From assembly GCF_002269385.1 (NCBI RefSeq), contig NZ_CP022957.1, positions 1,421,001 through 1,485,000 of the forward strand: a DNA stretch of 64,000 nucleotides, read 5' to 3'. The notes beneath the pieces were generated by a model. That model saw only the letters and a list, made by a program, of their open reading frames with translations. It had not been told where the DNA came from and made no database searches. The DNA comes from Maribacter cobaltidurans. GTDB taxonomy: Bacteria > Bacteroidota > Bacteroidia > Flavobacteriales > Flavobacteriaceae. Both the position numbers and the translations under genes were made by a program. Each line of letters opens with the position of its first letter. Position 1 is the stretch's first letter. This document shows positions 50,651 through 60,714 of this stretch, piece after piece.

Positions 50651-52936
50651 ATGAAAAAGACCACCTCCGTAATAACATTACTCCTGTTGATCTTGGCCGT
50701 TTACTGGAGTATTGCCTCACTTATGCCCACCTATTCCCCAGATCAAGATAAAAACGAAACGGTATTTTCTACGGATAGGGCCATGACACATGTGGAAGCT
50801 ATTTCCAAGGAGCCCCATGGAGTTGGGTTTCCAGGCCATAAAAAAGTACAGTCCTATATCGCCTCACAATTGGAGAAAATGGGGTTACAAACCCAATTGC
50901 AAACAGGATATACGGCTGGGGACTGGGCCAACTTGAGCAAAGCCACCAATATTTTGGCGAGAATAAAGGGATCAGGGAATGGAAAAGCACTGTTACTTTT
51001 AAGCCATTATGATAGTAGCCCACATTCTTCCTATGGCGCCAGTGATGCCGGTAGCGGAGTGGCTGCTATCCTAGAAGGTATTAGGGCCTTTTTAGCAAAA
51101 AACGAGGCCCCTAAAAACGATATAATCATCCTAATTTCCGATGCCGAGGAGTTGGGCCTTAACGGCGCCGATTTGTTCGTAAGGGAGCATCCATGGGCCA
51201 AGGATGTGGGCCTGGTACTCAATTTCGAGGCGCGTGGAAGTGGGGGACCCGGAATCATGTTGTTGGAAACCAATAGGGGCAACTACAATCTCATCAAGGA
51301 ATTCAGCAGGGCAAATCCAGAATATCCTGTGGCAAACTCCCTGGCCTATAGTATATACAAATTACTTCCTAACGATACGGACCTTACGGTGTTTCGGGAA
51401 AAAGGGGACATTGACGGGTTTAATTTTGCCTTTATTGATGACCATTTCGACTATCATACCGCTTTGGACACCCATGATCGGTTGGATAAAAACACTTTGG
51501 CCCACCAAGGGAGTTATCTTAGTGCACTATTGGACCATTTTAGTGCTTTGGATCTGGATAGTATCCGAAGCCTAAAAGAATCCGTGTATTTCAATGTGCC
51601 CTTTTTTAAAATGGTATCCTATCCCTTTGAGTGGATTTGGCCCATGCTTTTTATAGGAATTGCCTTTTTTATCGCCTTATTGGTATTGGGCATCAGAAAA
51701 AAAGTACTGAACGGAAAGGATATCTTAAAAGGTTTTGTCCCCATGTTAATGGCCTTGGTAATAAACGGAGCCGTAGGTTACTTTTCTTGGAAAGCGTTGA
51801 CGTCAATATATCCGGGGTATTTGGATATGCTACATGGGTTCACCTATAACGGTCATGCCTATATCCTGGTTTTTGTTTTTTTCTCCTTGAGCATTTGTTT
51901 TTACGCCTATCATAAGTTCCAGGTCGTTAAAACCCCCAATCTTTTGATTGCCCCGTTATTTTTATGGTTGGTCATTTGCACCTTGCTCTGTGTTTACCTA
52001 AATGGTGCGGCATTTTTCATTATCCCCGTGTATGCAGGCCTGGTTGCCCTGTACATTCTTATCAATCAAAAGAGTCCTAACGGGTTTCTAATGCTTTTCT
52101 TGGGCTTGCCGGCCGTTTTTATCCTGTCTCCCTTTATTCAACTTTTTCCTATTGCCCTAGGACTTAAAATGATGGTGGCAAGTACCATATTTGCGACTTT
52201 GACGTTTTTTCTGTTGCTGCCCCTTTTCATTCGATATCGCAACAAAAGAGGTTTGGCCTTCCTCAGCTTTTTGCTCTTTTTGGGCTTTTTGGTATCGGCA
52301 CATATGAATTCCGATTTTAATAAGGATAACCCAAAACCCACTAGTTTGCTGTATGTATGGGATGTCGACAAAAACGAAAGTCGCTGGGCCACTTATGAAA
52401 AGGTATTGTCGGATTGGACACAGCAGTACATTGGCGCCGACAAAAAGCGTCCACAGGATTTATCGGAAAATACCATAAGCAGTAAGTATGGGTCTGGGTT
52501 CAGCTATATCTCCGACGCCCCTAAAAAGAATATCCTAACTCCCGTTATTGAGATTATTTCAGATACCATTATTGGCACCAAAAGGTCTATTGAACTTAAC
52601 GTGATACCACAAAGGGACGTAAACCGATTGGAAATTTTCACGAATAATACTACCATCAGCAAGGCCACGGTAAATGATATAGAACTATCCGACTATTATT
52701 TAAAAGGCCGAAGAAATGGAAAATTGGTGACTCATTATATCAGCGAAAACGACACCACAAAGCTGCTGTTGGAATATCCTTCCGAAGGGAATCTGGAACT
52801 AACCTTTTACGAGGCCAGTAATGATCTATTGGATAACCCCTTGTTTTCTGTGCCGAAAAGGCCTGAAGATATTATTCCCATGCCTTTTGTATTGAACGAT
52901 GCCATTCTCACCATTCAAAAAATGAGGTTTGAATAA
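50651..52936 (+). CDS. Membrane-anchored M28-family metallopeptidase
   Basis: A 761-residue protein. After an N-terminal signal anchor (about 4-25) lies the M28 domain: SHYDSSPHSSYGASDAGSG (His, Asp), ISDAEELGLNGADLF (Glu-Glu), LNFEARGSGGP and DDHFDYHTALDTHDRL (His). From about residue 330 come some eight to nine membrane helices, and a soluble beta-rich domain (about 575-761) ends the protein. The architecture resembles eukaryotic ER metallopeptidase 1. It likely acts on the outer face of the inner membrane. Confidence 0.88.
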   Translation: MKKTTSVITLLLLILAVYWSIASLMPTYSPDQDKNETVFSTDRAMTHVEAISKEPHGVGFPGHKKVQSYIASQLEKMGLQTQLQTGYTAGDWANLSKATNILARIKGSGNGKALLLLSHYDSSPHSSYGASDAGSGVAAILEGIRAFLAKNEAPKNDIIILISDAEELGLNGADLFVREHPWAKDVGLVLNFEARGSGGPGIMLLETNRGNYNLIKEFSRANPEYPVANSLAYSIYKLLPNDTDLTVFREKGDIDGFNFAFIDDHFDYHTALDTHDRLDKNTLAHQGSYLSALLDHFSALDLDSIRSLKESVYFNVPFFKMVSYPFEWIWPMLFIGIAFFIALLVLGIRKKVLNGKDILKGFVPMLMALVINGAVGYFSWKALTSIYPGYLDMLHGFTYNGHAYILVFVFFSLSICFYAYHKFQVVKTPNLLIAPLFLWLVICTLLCVYLNGAAFFIIPVYAGLVALYILINQKSPNGFLMLFLGLPAVFILSPFIQLFPIALGLKMMVASTIFATLTFFLLLPLFIRYRNKRGLAFLSFLLFLGFLVSAHMNSDFNKDNPKPTSLLYVWDVDKNESRWATYEKVLSDWTQQYIGADKKRPQDLSENTISSKYGSGFSYISDAPKKNILTPVIEIISDTIIGTKRSIELNVIPQRDVNRLEIFTNNTTISKATVNDIELSDYYLKGRRNGKLVTHYISENDTTKLLLEYPSEGNLELTFYEASNDLLDNPLFSVPKRPEDIIPMPFVLNDAILTIQKMRFE

Positions 52937-53735
52937 GGTCATAGGGGTTATAGGCTGTGGCTGGTTGGGCCTTCCTTTGGCCATACAACTAAAGGAACAA
53001 GGTTATACCGTAAAGGGAACTACCACCTCTAGGGATAAAATAAATACGCTTTCCAAATCGAGCATTACACCTTCTTTGATACAAATTTCAGAAACAGAAA
53101 TTGAAGGCGATATAGCCGATTTTTTAAAAAGTACGGATATACTGGTCGTAAACATACCTCCCAGACTACGGGGAAAAGGTACCAAAGAGAATTATGTTAG
53201 TAAGATTGCGTTGTTGATCAAGGAAATAGAAATCTCAACAGTAAGCAAGGTTCTATTTGTGAGCAGTACTTCTGTGTACGGCAACGATCAGGGAGAAGTC
53301 AATGAGGAAACCCAACCGATGCCCACTTCCGAATCCGGAAAACAACTATTGAAAACCGAAAAATTGATACGGGACAATATTCATTTTGAGTCGACCATTA
53401 TCCGATTTGCAGGCCTTATCGGTCCGGATAGACACCCGGTTACCATGCTCTCCGGTAGAACAAATCTCAGTGGAGGTGATGCACCTACGAACCTGATACA
53501 CTTAGATGATTGTATCGGCATTATTACCACAATTATTGAGAAAAATGGTTGGGGAGAACTCATCAATGGGGTTAACCCCGAACATCCTACAAAAAGGGAA
53601 TACTATGCCCAAATGGCATTAAAAAAGAATCTGCAAGCCCCGGAATATCAAGAAAATAAGGGCAATAATCATAAAAAAATAACAATAAGTAATACTTTTC
53701 TTACAAAAAACTACCGATTTTTAACCCCCATTTAA
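52929..53735 (+). CDS. NAD(P)-binding SDR-like epimerase
   Basis: A 268-residue atypical SDR with VIGVIGCGWLGLPLAIQLKE (Rossmann loop), VFVSSTSVYGND-like segment (LFVSSTSVYGNDQGEVNE) and LIHLDDCIGIITTII. The catalytic Tyr-Lys pair is missing from YxxxK position (ESGKQLLKTEK), so it may only bind or reduce a nucleotide-linked substrate. TTG start at 52929 overlaps the upstream gene by 8 bases. Confidence 0.8.
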   Translation: MNKVIGVIGCGWLGLPLAIQLKEQGYTVKGTTTSRDKINTLSKSSITPSLIQISETEIEGDIADFLKSTDILVVNIPPRLRGKGTKENYVSKIALLIKEIEISTVSKVLFVSSTSVYGNDQGEVNEETQPMPTSESGKQLLKTEKLIRDNIHFESTIIRFAGLIGPDRHPVTMLSGRTNLSGGDAPTNLIHLDDCIGIITTIIEKNGWGELINGVNPEHPTKREYYAQMALKKNLQAPEYQENKGNNHKKITISNTFLTKNYRFLTPI

Positions 53736-53862
53736 ACTCAGTTCGCCACACATTTCGAGCATTTCACAACAAATGTTGATTGTTTATGTTAATAAAGTAT
53801 TGATTTTTAAATAGTTATCGACGAAATACATAACTTTATGTAAACTTTAAAAATAAAGTATC

Positions 53863-54237
53863 ATGAAAAATTCTCAGCTTAACGAACGGATTATCATGGA
53901 GTTGGAAGGTTTAATTACAAAAAGTTGTGGAGAGAAACGAAAATCCAAAAGGTTTACACAGTTACATATTGCTCTCTTAAAAAAGTACTATAACGCAGCC
54001 GATGTTTCCATCGATTATCATAGACACCGGATCGAGATGGCCGTCCTTGCAGACGATTCTTCATATACACCTGGCAAGCCAAATATCAACTTGCCCATAA
54101 TATATACCAATCTATTGTTTGGAAACTTGAGGACCTTTTTACGCTCCTGTATTGACAGGGATAGAAAAAGTCTTGGATTCTATGCACAACTTTTAAGCAA
54201 TTTTAGAAAGGAAAAGGAAGTCTATTCCCTCGTCTAG
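53863..54237 (+). CDS. Conserved hypothetical protein
   Basis: A 124-residue mainly helical, charged protein without signal peptide or recognised motif. It carries KSCGEKRKSKRFTQLHIALL and RTFLRSCIDRDRKSLGFYAQ. It is followed by a strong terminator and preceded by an AT-rich gap, so it is probably monocistronic. Function unknown. Confidence 0.65.
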   Translation: MKNSQLNERIIMELEGLITKSCGEKRKSKRFTQLHIALLKKYYNAADVSIDYHRHRIEMAVLADDSSYTPGKPNINLPIIYTNLLFGNLRTFLRSCIDRDRKSLGFYAQLLSNFRKEKEVYSLV

Positions 54238-54259
54238 ATACCTAAAAAATCATAAAAAA

Positions 54260-54284
54260 GGATGCCTTAAAGGCATCCTTTTTT
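54260..54284 (+). terminator. Rho-independent terminator
   Basis: GGATGCC (54260-54266) and GGCATCC (54272-54278) form a perfect 7-bp stem with a 5-base loop, followed by TTTTTT (54279-54284). An A-run precedes it, so it could work in both directions. It terminates the hypothetical gene ending at 54237. Confidence 0.92.
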
Positions 54285-54370
54285 CTTTTACCTGCAATTA
54301 AAGCTTTCCTTAACAAGTTCATTCGGAATATTTTAATAGTTTAGCGCACCAAAAAATAAATCATTACGTG

Positions 54371-55072
54371 ATGAAAAAATTAGTTATGGTGCTTGTGCTT
54401 TCCATAGGTCTTTATGGAACCGCGCAGACCAAAAGTGAGCTTCAAAAGCATTATGAAGAATTTTATGCTCAAATGCGGTTGCAGGGTGATATAGATGGTG
54501 TCATAAATGCCCTGACCCATTTAAATGTACTTTCGCCCTCCAAGGAGCGTATGGATACCTTGGCCTATATTTACGCCAATGACAATCAGCACTTACAGGC
54601 CCTTAACACTATTGGTATCGAGAAAGTGGATTCCGATTCTGATTTGGCCGTTCAGGTCAAAGCTATTTCCCTAAAGGCCTTGAACCAACCCAAAAGAGCG
54701 TTGGAACAATTTGAAATATTGAATCAGCGAAATCCAAATGCATATTTGGCCTATGAGCTTGCCGATTTAAAAATCCAGATTGGCGACAATGCGGGAGCGT
54801 TGACCAATATTGAATATGGTATTGCCAATGCCCAGGATGATATGCGCTATGCTTTTTATGAGCGTCAGCAGCCTTATGAGGTTCCTTTAAAGGCAGCCTT
54901 TCTCCACTTAAAGGGGTTGGTACAATTTAATACGGACAAAGAGAACATTGATGCCGCGATTGCCACCATTGACGAGGCATTGGCCATTGATCCCAATTTT
55001 AACTTGGCAAGCTTGAGCAAACAGGCGCTCACCTCCAGAAAACAGGCACCGACTACGGAACCGAAACAGTAA
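54371..55072 (+). CDS. Periplasmic tetratricopeptide-repeat protein
   Basis: A 233-residue protein with a signal peptide (MKKLVMVLVLSIGLYGTAQ) and several TPR-like helical pairs (YAQMRLQGDIDGVINALTHL, LKALNQPKRALEQFEILNQRNP, AYLAYELADLKIQIGDNAGALTNIE). TPR proteins serve protein-protein interactions. ATG at 54371 used in preference to the GTG three bases before. Confidence 0.8.
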   Translation: MKKLVMVLVLSIGLYGTAQTKSELQKHYEEFYAQMRLQGDIDGVINALTHLNVLSPSKERMDTLAYIYANDNQHLQALNTIGIEKVDSDSDLAVQVKAISLKALNQPKRALEQFEILNQRNPNAYLAYELADLKIQIGDNAGALTNIEYGIANAQDDMRYAFYERQQPYEVPLKAAFLHLKGLVQFNTDKENIDAAIATIDEALAIDPNFNLASLSKQALTSRKQAPTTEPKQ

Positions 55073-55100
55073 GCAATCAATTCCAATATATCATTTAAAA

Positions 55101-55120
55101 GCGGGCGATGCCCGCTTTTT
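55101..55120 (+). terminator. Rho-independent terminator
   Basis: GCGGGC (55101-55106) and GCCCGC (55110-55115) with loop GAT, extended by AAAA before and TTTTT after. It lies 29 bases after the TPR gene. Confidence 0.93.
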
Positions 55121-55281
55121 ATTTTTTATGAAATTCCCCTAAACAAGCCATAGTCGTCCGTTATCAATTCAAAACAAGCATCAAAATTGACCTCTTTGCT
55201 CGCTCCATGCGTGGGATTCCAAGTTTGCTATCTCACTTACCTTGGCTGTATCTTAAAAGGGGTACGGTGTAGAAGTATGAA

Positions 55282-55782
55282 CTAAATGGATTGATTATCT
55301 ATTAATTCAGAAGGCAGGGTGTTGTTTACCGTCACATTGAATTGTTCCCGCAGCGCATTATAGGCAGCAATCAATTCCTTGATGGAATTTTCCGGGTTCA
55401 AACGATATTCCAGGTCGCCCTTTGTTTTTAATATATAGGTTTTAACCACCTTCTGTCTTCCTTTTATTTGGGGAATATTAAATTCTTCTGGGTACTCCCC
55501 TTTCTCCAAAAGCTTTTGCTTTTCCACCAAATCATCAATGACCAATACAAGGTCTTCTCTATAGTCAATCGTATAAATCCTATTAAAGCTCTTATCAAAG
55601 TCATCAAACTCCTTCCAAGTCTTCAAAATGGAATTGGCCTTTGCATTGATGGATGTAACAGGAGGCAATTCCTCTGCCATGGTCCCAAAGCTGGACACCT
55701 CTTCGGTAACCGTCTCTGAGGCACTTTGCCTACAGGATCCCAGAACCAACAGCAATACGAGAAAATACAGGAATTTTGGCAT
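55282..55782 (-). CDS. Lipoprotein of unknown function
   Basis: A 166-residue lipoprotein. The ATG at 55782 gives a clean signal MPKFLYFLVLLLVLGSC (lipobox Cys17). The rest is helical, with acidic and basic residues mixed (KTWKEFDDFDKSFNRIYTID). No motifs. It starts 65 bases from the divergent tdh gene. Confidence 0.72.
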   Translation of the reverse strand: MPKFLYFLVLLLVLGSCRQSASETVTEEVSSFGTMAEELPPVTSINAKANSILKTWKEFDDFDKSFNRIYTIDYREDLVLVIDDLVEKQKLLEKGEYPEEFNIPQIKGRQKVVKTYILKTKGDLEYRLNPENSIKELIAAYNALREQFNVTVNNTLPSELIDNQSI

Positions 55783-55847
55783 GGATCGAAGGTACAAATT
55801 TTGAGAAAAGTTATCTTTACCCAATAGGTGATTTAACTTCTTTTTTG

Positions 55848-56789
55848 ATGGAAAAATATATATTGATTATTGGTGCTTGCGGACAGATTGGAACGGAATT
55901 GACCCTCACCCTAAGGGAACGCTATGGCAATGATCGCGTTATCGCCAGTGACATCCGCGAAGGAAGCGATAATTTGATGAATTCCGGACCTTTTGAAATC
56001 CTGGATGCCACCAATTACGATGCCTTGGAAGAAGTAGTTGCCTACCATGATATCACAGAGGTCTATCTAATGGCCGCCATGTTGAGTGCCACCGCGGAGA
56101 AATTCCCCATGCGCGCCTGGAACCTCAACATGAATTCCCTTTTCAATGTTTTGAACTTGGCCAAGGAGAAAAAAATTAATAAAGTCTTTTGGCCTTCCAG
56201 TATTGCAGTCTTTGGGCCTAACACCCCTAAAGTGAACACGCCACAAAATACGATTATGGAACCTAGTACGGTTTACGGCATAAGTAAACAATCCGGGGAA
56301 CGATGGTGCGAATACTACTATAATAAATTTGGTGTGGACGTACGTAGCATCCGTTATCCGGGTCTTATTAGTTGGAAGACCATGCCGGGTGGCGGTACCA
56401 CGGATTATGCCGTTGAGATTTATCACAAGGCCCTAAGTCAAGGGCATTACACCTGTTTTCTTAAAAAAGATACCTCCCTGCCCATGATGTTTATGGACGA
56501 TGCCATCAAGGCCACACTCCAATTAATGGAAGCAGATACCGAAAACATCAAAGTACGTTCCGCCTATAACCTTGCCGCCATGAGCTTTAATCCAGAGGAA
56601 ATTGCCAAAAGTATACAACAACATATTCCCGATTTTAAAATGGCCTATGAACCTGATTTTAGACAGGCCATTGCGGATTCCTGGCCCAAAAGTATTGATG
56701 ATGCTGATGCGCAAAAAGATTGGAACTGGCAACCGGATTTCGATTTGGAACGTACCACGGCGACTATGTTGGAAAATTTAAAGGTGTAG
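55848..56789 (+). CDS. tdh: L-threonine 3-dehydrogenase, SDR type
   Basis: A 313-residue NAD-dependent extended SDR that oxidises L-threonine to 2-amino-3-ketobutyrate. It shows ILIIGACGQIGTELTLTLRE, VYLMAAMLSATAEKFP, FWPSSIAVFGPNTP, the catalytic pair in STVYGISKQSGE (YxxxK) and IRYPGLISWKTMPGGGTTDY, the signature of the Flavobacterium frigidimaris-type threonine dehydrogenase. Start at ATG 55848. It converges on the AraC gene with three bases in between. Confidence 0.93.
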   Translation: MEKYILIIGACGQIGTELTLTLRERYGNDRVIASDIREGSDNLMNSGPFEILDATNYDALEEVVAYHDITEVYLMAAMLSATAEKFPMRAWNLNMNSLFNVLNLAKEKKINKVFWPSSIAVFGPNTPKVNTPQNTIMEPSTVYGISKQSGERWCEYYYNKFGVDVRSIRYPGLISWKTMPGGGTTDYAVEIYHKALSQGHYTCFLKKDTSLPMMFMDDAIKATLQLMEADTENIKVRSAYNLAAMSFNPEEIAKSIQQHIPDFKMAYEPDFRQAIADSWPKSIDDADAQKDWNWQPDFDLERTTATMLENLKV

Positions 56790-56792
56790 GAA

Positions 56793-57716
56793 TCAGTTAA
56801 AGGATTGCCTAAACTCCCTGGGAGAATAATTGGTTTTAGTCTTGAAGAGTTTGCTAAAAGACTGCGGGTGTTCAAAACCAAGTGCATAGGCAATTTCACT
56901 AATACTCCTATTGGTCGTGCTCAGTTGAATTTTAGCCTTTTCTACCAACTTTTCATGTATATGCTGTTGGGTGTTTAGGCCCGTCAAGTGTTTTAAGGTA
57001 CTACTCAAATAATTTGGGGAAAGGTTTAAGCTATCCGCTATGAATTGTACCGTGGGCAAGCCTTTGTCCATCCCTTCCTTCACATCAAAAAAGGCATCCA
57101 TAATCTCCTCCAAACGCGATAATACCTCGTGATTGTTCTTTTTTCTGGTGATAAACTGGCGTTCATAAAACCGTTGTGCATAATTGAGCAACAATTCCAC
57201 TTGGGCGATGATGATATCCTGAGTGAACCGATCCATGTTCGCCTGATATTCCTGTTTTATATTTCTAAGGATATCGGCAATGACCTTTTCCTCCTTTTCG
57301 GATAGAAAGAGGGCTTCGGTTAGGGAATAATTAAAAAAGTCATATTTCTTGATGGAAGTGGCCAAAGGGGTGTTCCAGAGAAAATCCGGATGAATCAATA
57401 ATATCCACCCGGAAGGTTCCTTATCCTTGTCTTTTTCCACATAATTGATGTTTAAAATCTGATTGGGAGCAAAAAAAGACATGAGTCCATCATCAAAATC
57501 ATATTCCTGTTGTCCATACCGATATTTACCGGGAACATCCTTTTTAAGCGCAATGGAGTAATAGGTCTGTAGCCAACTCACGTTGTGGTTCTCCGGTGTG
57601 TGTACTATGGAACTATAATCCACCACACTGATCAAGGAATGCTCGGGCTTGGGAAGCTTACGAATCCGATGGAACTCGCTTATGGAATCGATTCTATGTA
57701 TGGGTTTGTTTTCCAT
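56793..57716 (-). CDS. AraC-family transcriptional regulator
   Basis: A 307-residue regulator, started at ATG 57716 (a TTG lies 6 bases before). The N-terminal part is an effector/cupin-like domain; the C-terminal 100 residues are the double helix-turn-helix: VQFIADSLNLSPNYLSSTLK and SISEIAYALGFEHPQSFSKLFKTK. It lies directly after the SDR gene on the same strand (8-base gap), so it may control that SDR operon. Confidence 0.92.
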   Translation of the reverse strand: MENKPIHRIDSISEFHRIRKLPKPEHSLISVVDYSSIVHTPENHNVSWLQTYYSIALKKDVPGKYRYGQQEYDFDDGLMSFFAPNQILNINYVEKDKDKEPSGWILLIHPDFLWNTPLATSIKKYDFFNYSLTEALFLSEKEEKVIADILRNIKQEYQANMDRFTQDIIIAQVELLLNYAQRFYERQFITRKKNNHEVLSRLEEIMDAFFDVKEGMDKGLPTVQFIADSLNLSPNYLSSTLKHLTGLNTQQHIHEKLVEKAKIQLSTTNRSISEIAYALGFEHPQSFSKLFKTKTNYSPREFRQSFN

Positions 57717-57724
57717 ATTCAAAT

Positions 57725-58486
57725 TTACAGCATAGTTCCCCCTGAGGCTTCAATACGCTGCCCATTGATCCAACGGGCATCATCGGTACAAAGAAACGCG
57801 ACAAGCCCTCCAATGTCCTCAGGTTCCCCTACCCTTCCCAGGGCCGTTACGCTCGATACCATTTTTCGTTTCTGTTCATTGGTCTTGTTCTCCCCGTTAC
57901 CAAAATCAGTGGCCACGGCTCCAGGCGCTACCACATTGGCTCTTATTTTACGCTCCCCAAGCTCCTTGGCCAGATAGCGGGTAAAGACCTCCACACCTCC
58001 TTTCATGGATGCATAGGCCGAGGACTTGGGAAAGGTAAATCGTGCCAAACCGGAGGAAATATTAATGATTCCCCCACCGTCGTTCATATATTTTAAGGCC
58101 TTTTGGGTCAGAAAATAGACGCCCTTCAAGTGAATGTTCATCATTTCGTCAAAATCCGCTTCGGTGGTGTCCACAAAGGGTTTGTAAATGCCCGTTCCAG
58201 CGTTATTAATGAGAAAGTCGAAGTTGCTGCTCCCCATGGTTTCTTTAAGGGCTTCTTCCAATCGACCATAAAAGGCATCAAAAGTGGACACGTCACTGGT
58301 GTCTAATTTCAAAGCAACCGATTTTACCCCTGATTTTTTTACCTGTGCTACCACATCCTCCGCTGCAGCCTGGTTGGAGTGATAGGTAATAACAACATCC
58401 AGACCTTTTTTTGCAATTTGGAAGGCCATATCGCGACCAAGACCCCTACTACCTCCGGTAATTACCGCTATTTTCTTTGTGCTCAT
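57725..58486 (-). CDS. SDR-family oxidoreductase
   Basis: A 253-residue classical SDR with VITGGSRGLGRDMAFQIAKK, NNAG (about 94-97), INISSGLARF, the catalytic YASMK and the ending ARWINGQRIEASGGTML. It uses NAD(P). It resembles reductases often placed beside AraC regulators. The substrate is not predictable. Confidence 0.9.
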   Translation of the reverse strand: MSTKKIAVITGGSRGLGRDMAFQIAKKGLDVVITYHSNQAAAEDVVAQVKKSGVKSVALKLDTSDVSTFDAFYGRLEEALKETMGSSNFDFLINNAGTGIYKPFVDTTEADFDEMMNIHLKGVYFLTQKALKYMNDGGGIINISSGLARFTFPKSSAYASMKGGVEVFTRYLAKELGERKIRANVVAPGAVATDFGNGENKTNEQKRKMVSSVTALGRVGEPEDIGGLVAFLCTDDARWINGQRIEASGGTML

Positions 58487-58585
58487 AAGTTTTGTTTTTT
58501 TACAAAGTTCGAAAAGATAGATCCAAAAAAAGTATCCATATCCATGGATTAAGGAGCCAAATCCAATTTTCGCCCTAAAACAGGA

Positions 58586-59476
58586 TTAAACATCATCACC
58601 TTCACCCAAATCATCAGGCTCTATGTGGATCAGTACATGCTCCAAATTGGGTATCACGGCTTTGAGGTGATCCTGTAACCTGTGTGCAATGTCATGTCCG
58701 TCCCGCACGGAAATATCGGCCTTCACCATAGCATGCAGGTCGATATGATATTTCATGCCCGCCTTACGGATGTAACACTTTTCCGTACCCACAATGCCTT
58801 CCACCTTGTTCGCCTCCGTCCTGATGCTATCCAAGATATCATCATAGCGATGTTCGTCCATAATTTCGCCCAATGCCGGTCTAAAAATAAGATAGCTATT
58901 ATAGAGGATAAAGCCCGATGCCAGTAAGGCCGCCCAATCGTCCGCCGTTTCGTAGCCTTTGCCAAAAATAAGGGCGATAGAAATACCGATAAATGCCATA
59001 ATCGAGGTAATGGCATCACTACGATGGTGCCAGGCATCTGCCCTTAACGAGGAACTATGGGTCTGCCTGCTTTTTTTAAGGACAATTCTATAGGAGACTT
59101 CTTTCCATAAAATAATGACCCCAAGTACGATCAAGGTCCATGGTTTGGGGACTTTATGTGGAGTATTGATATTTTCAATACTCTCGTACGCGATGACCGT
59201 GGCCGACGTCACCAAAAAAGCAACGACCAAAAAGGTTACCAAAGGTTCTATTTTTCCGTGACCGTAGGGGTGGTTCTCGTCCGCCGGTCTTTTTGCGTAT
59301 TTGAGTCCCAATAAAACCAATAAGGAGGAAAATATATCCGTGGTAGACTCAATGGCATCGGCAATCAAGGCATAGGAATTTCCAAAAAATCCCGCTAACC
59401 CTTTTACCAAGGCCAAACAGGTGTTTCCTATGATACTGAAATACGTGGTTCGTATGGCACTTTCCTCGTTCGTCAT
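58586..59476 (-). CDS. Cation diffusion facilitator (CDF) transporter
   Basis: A 296-residue CDF transporter, started at ATG 59476. Six membrane helices; the metal sites are in ALIADAIESTTDIFSS (helix II Asp residues) and ADAWHHRSDAITS (helix V His/Asp), followed by the cytoplasmic domain with YHIDLHAMVKADISVRDGHD. It exports zinc, cadmium, iron or manganese. Confidence 0.92.
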   Translation of the reverse strand: MTNEESAIRTTYFSIIGNTCLALVKGLAGFFGNSYALIADAIESTTDIFSSLLVLLGLKYAKRPADENHPYGHGKIEPLVTFLVVAFLVTSATVIAYESIENINTPHKVPKPWTLIVLGVIILWKEVSYRIVLKKSRQTHSSSLRADAWHHRSDAITSIMAFIGISIALIFGKGYETADDWAALLASGFILYNSYLIFRPALGEIMDEHRYDDILDSIRTEANKVEGIVGTEKCYIRKAGMKYHIDLHAMVKADISVRDGHDIAHRLQDHLKAVIPNLEHVLIHIEPDDLGEGDDV

Positions 59477-59566
59477 ATTGCTTTGGACACCCTTCAAAAC
59501 TGTAGCAAAAATACCACCTTCCCATCTTTCTGTCACCGACTTCTGGGATAATTTTAGACCTCTTTT

Positions 59567-60613
59567 CTACTTTAGGTATTTGTCTTCAAAAGCCCCTACC
59601 TTTCGTTTCAAATAATCGGGAGCATTGAATCGAATACCTAAAAACAAATGGTAGAATATTCTGGTATCGTGGTTTACGACCGTAGTATATTCCTGCTTGT
59701 ATTGCGCACCGGAAAGTGTGGTATATAGCCCTGTATAAAAGCGATTGCCATTATAGCCCGCGCCAATTTTACCACCCCATCGGAACAACAAATTATTCTG
59801 ATCGGTAATAACTTCTCCAGAATTGAGCCGGGTCGTTAATTTGGTATGTAGATACCCTATTTGGGCCTGCGTCCCCAACGAAAGGTAATATTTTTTGTTG
59901 GCCACAAAGGTATAGGCATATCCCGGACCTGCACTTGTTTCCCAATTATTGGATTTTTGCGTACCTGGGGTCTCGGAGGTATCGTCTATAATATAATAGC
60001 GTGAATTGAATACCGGAATAAAACTGCCAGCGCTTTTTAACTGCCGCTCCGTTTGGGAGGTAAGGCTTCTAAAGGAAAAGCGGGAATTACTGTAATACCC
60101 CGCCGAAAGGGAGAAACCGGTATACCTAAGGTCTGGGAACTGAATAAAGGGATCCCCATGATTACGGGGCGTAAAATCATTGGTATTGGCCAAATAATAG
60201 CCTTTGACCCTGTCATAGGACACCTCAAAAAAGCTTTTCTTAAAGTTAAGTGCCGTACCCCAACTAACACTTTTGGTCTTCCCTTTTAGGTTCTCGTTCC
60301 CGTTGCCGGGAATAAAGTTCGGGGCTAGGGAAAAACCTAATGAAATAAATCGATAATTGAGATTATACCTTAGATGGGTCTTCGCATTCGGGTGGATAAC
60401 CAATCGCTCATTGGGCATGCGCACCTCAAAAACCTCATAGGCATTGTTCAGGGAGAGGTCCATGGCCATTTTATTGTCCATTTTTTCAATCCAACCATCC
60501 GCCACGATCAATGTGGAATCCTGGGCCTTCATGTGTAAGTGGGCCAAAATAAGAACACCTAAACACAAACGTAATCTAAATGGGATATGGAAAAGATTGC
60601 TCTTAAGTTTCAT
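59567..60613 (-). CDS. DUF4421-family outer-membrane protein
   Basis: A 348-residue exported protein started at ATG 60613 (signal peptide ending LHMKAQ). It contains the family pattern HLRYNLNYRFISLGFSLAPNF and FKKSFFEVSYDRVKGYYLAN with many aromatic beta strands, so it is likely an outer-membrane barrel. Function unknown. Common in Bacteroidota. Confidence 0.82.
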   Translation of the reverse strand: MKLKSNLFHIPFRLRLCLGVLILAHLHMKAQDSTLIVADGWIEKMDNKMAMDLSLNNAYEVFEVRMPNERLVIHPNAKTHLRYNLNYRFISLGFSLAPNFIPGNGNENLKGKTKSVSWGTALNFKKSFFEVSYDRVKGYYLANTNDFTPRNHGDPFIQFPDLRYTGFSLSAGYYSNSRFSFRSLTSQTERQLKSAGSFIPVFNSRYYIIDDTSETPGTQKSNNWETSAGPGYAYTFVANKKYYLSLGTQAQIGYLHTKLTTRLNSGEVITDQNNLLFRWGGKIGAGYNGNRFYTGLYTTLSGAQYKQEYTTVVNHDTRIFYHLFLGIRFNAPDYLKRKVGAFEDKYLK

Positions 60614-60714
60614 GGTTAGTGCATTGGATGCCCAACTAAATATACAAAACAATCCAATGTAGACTTTTGGATTTCATGGCCTTCACAAAAAAATCATATG
60701 CCCTGAAAAGGGTT

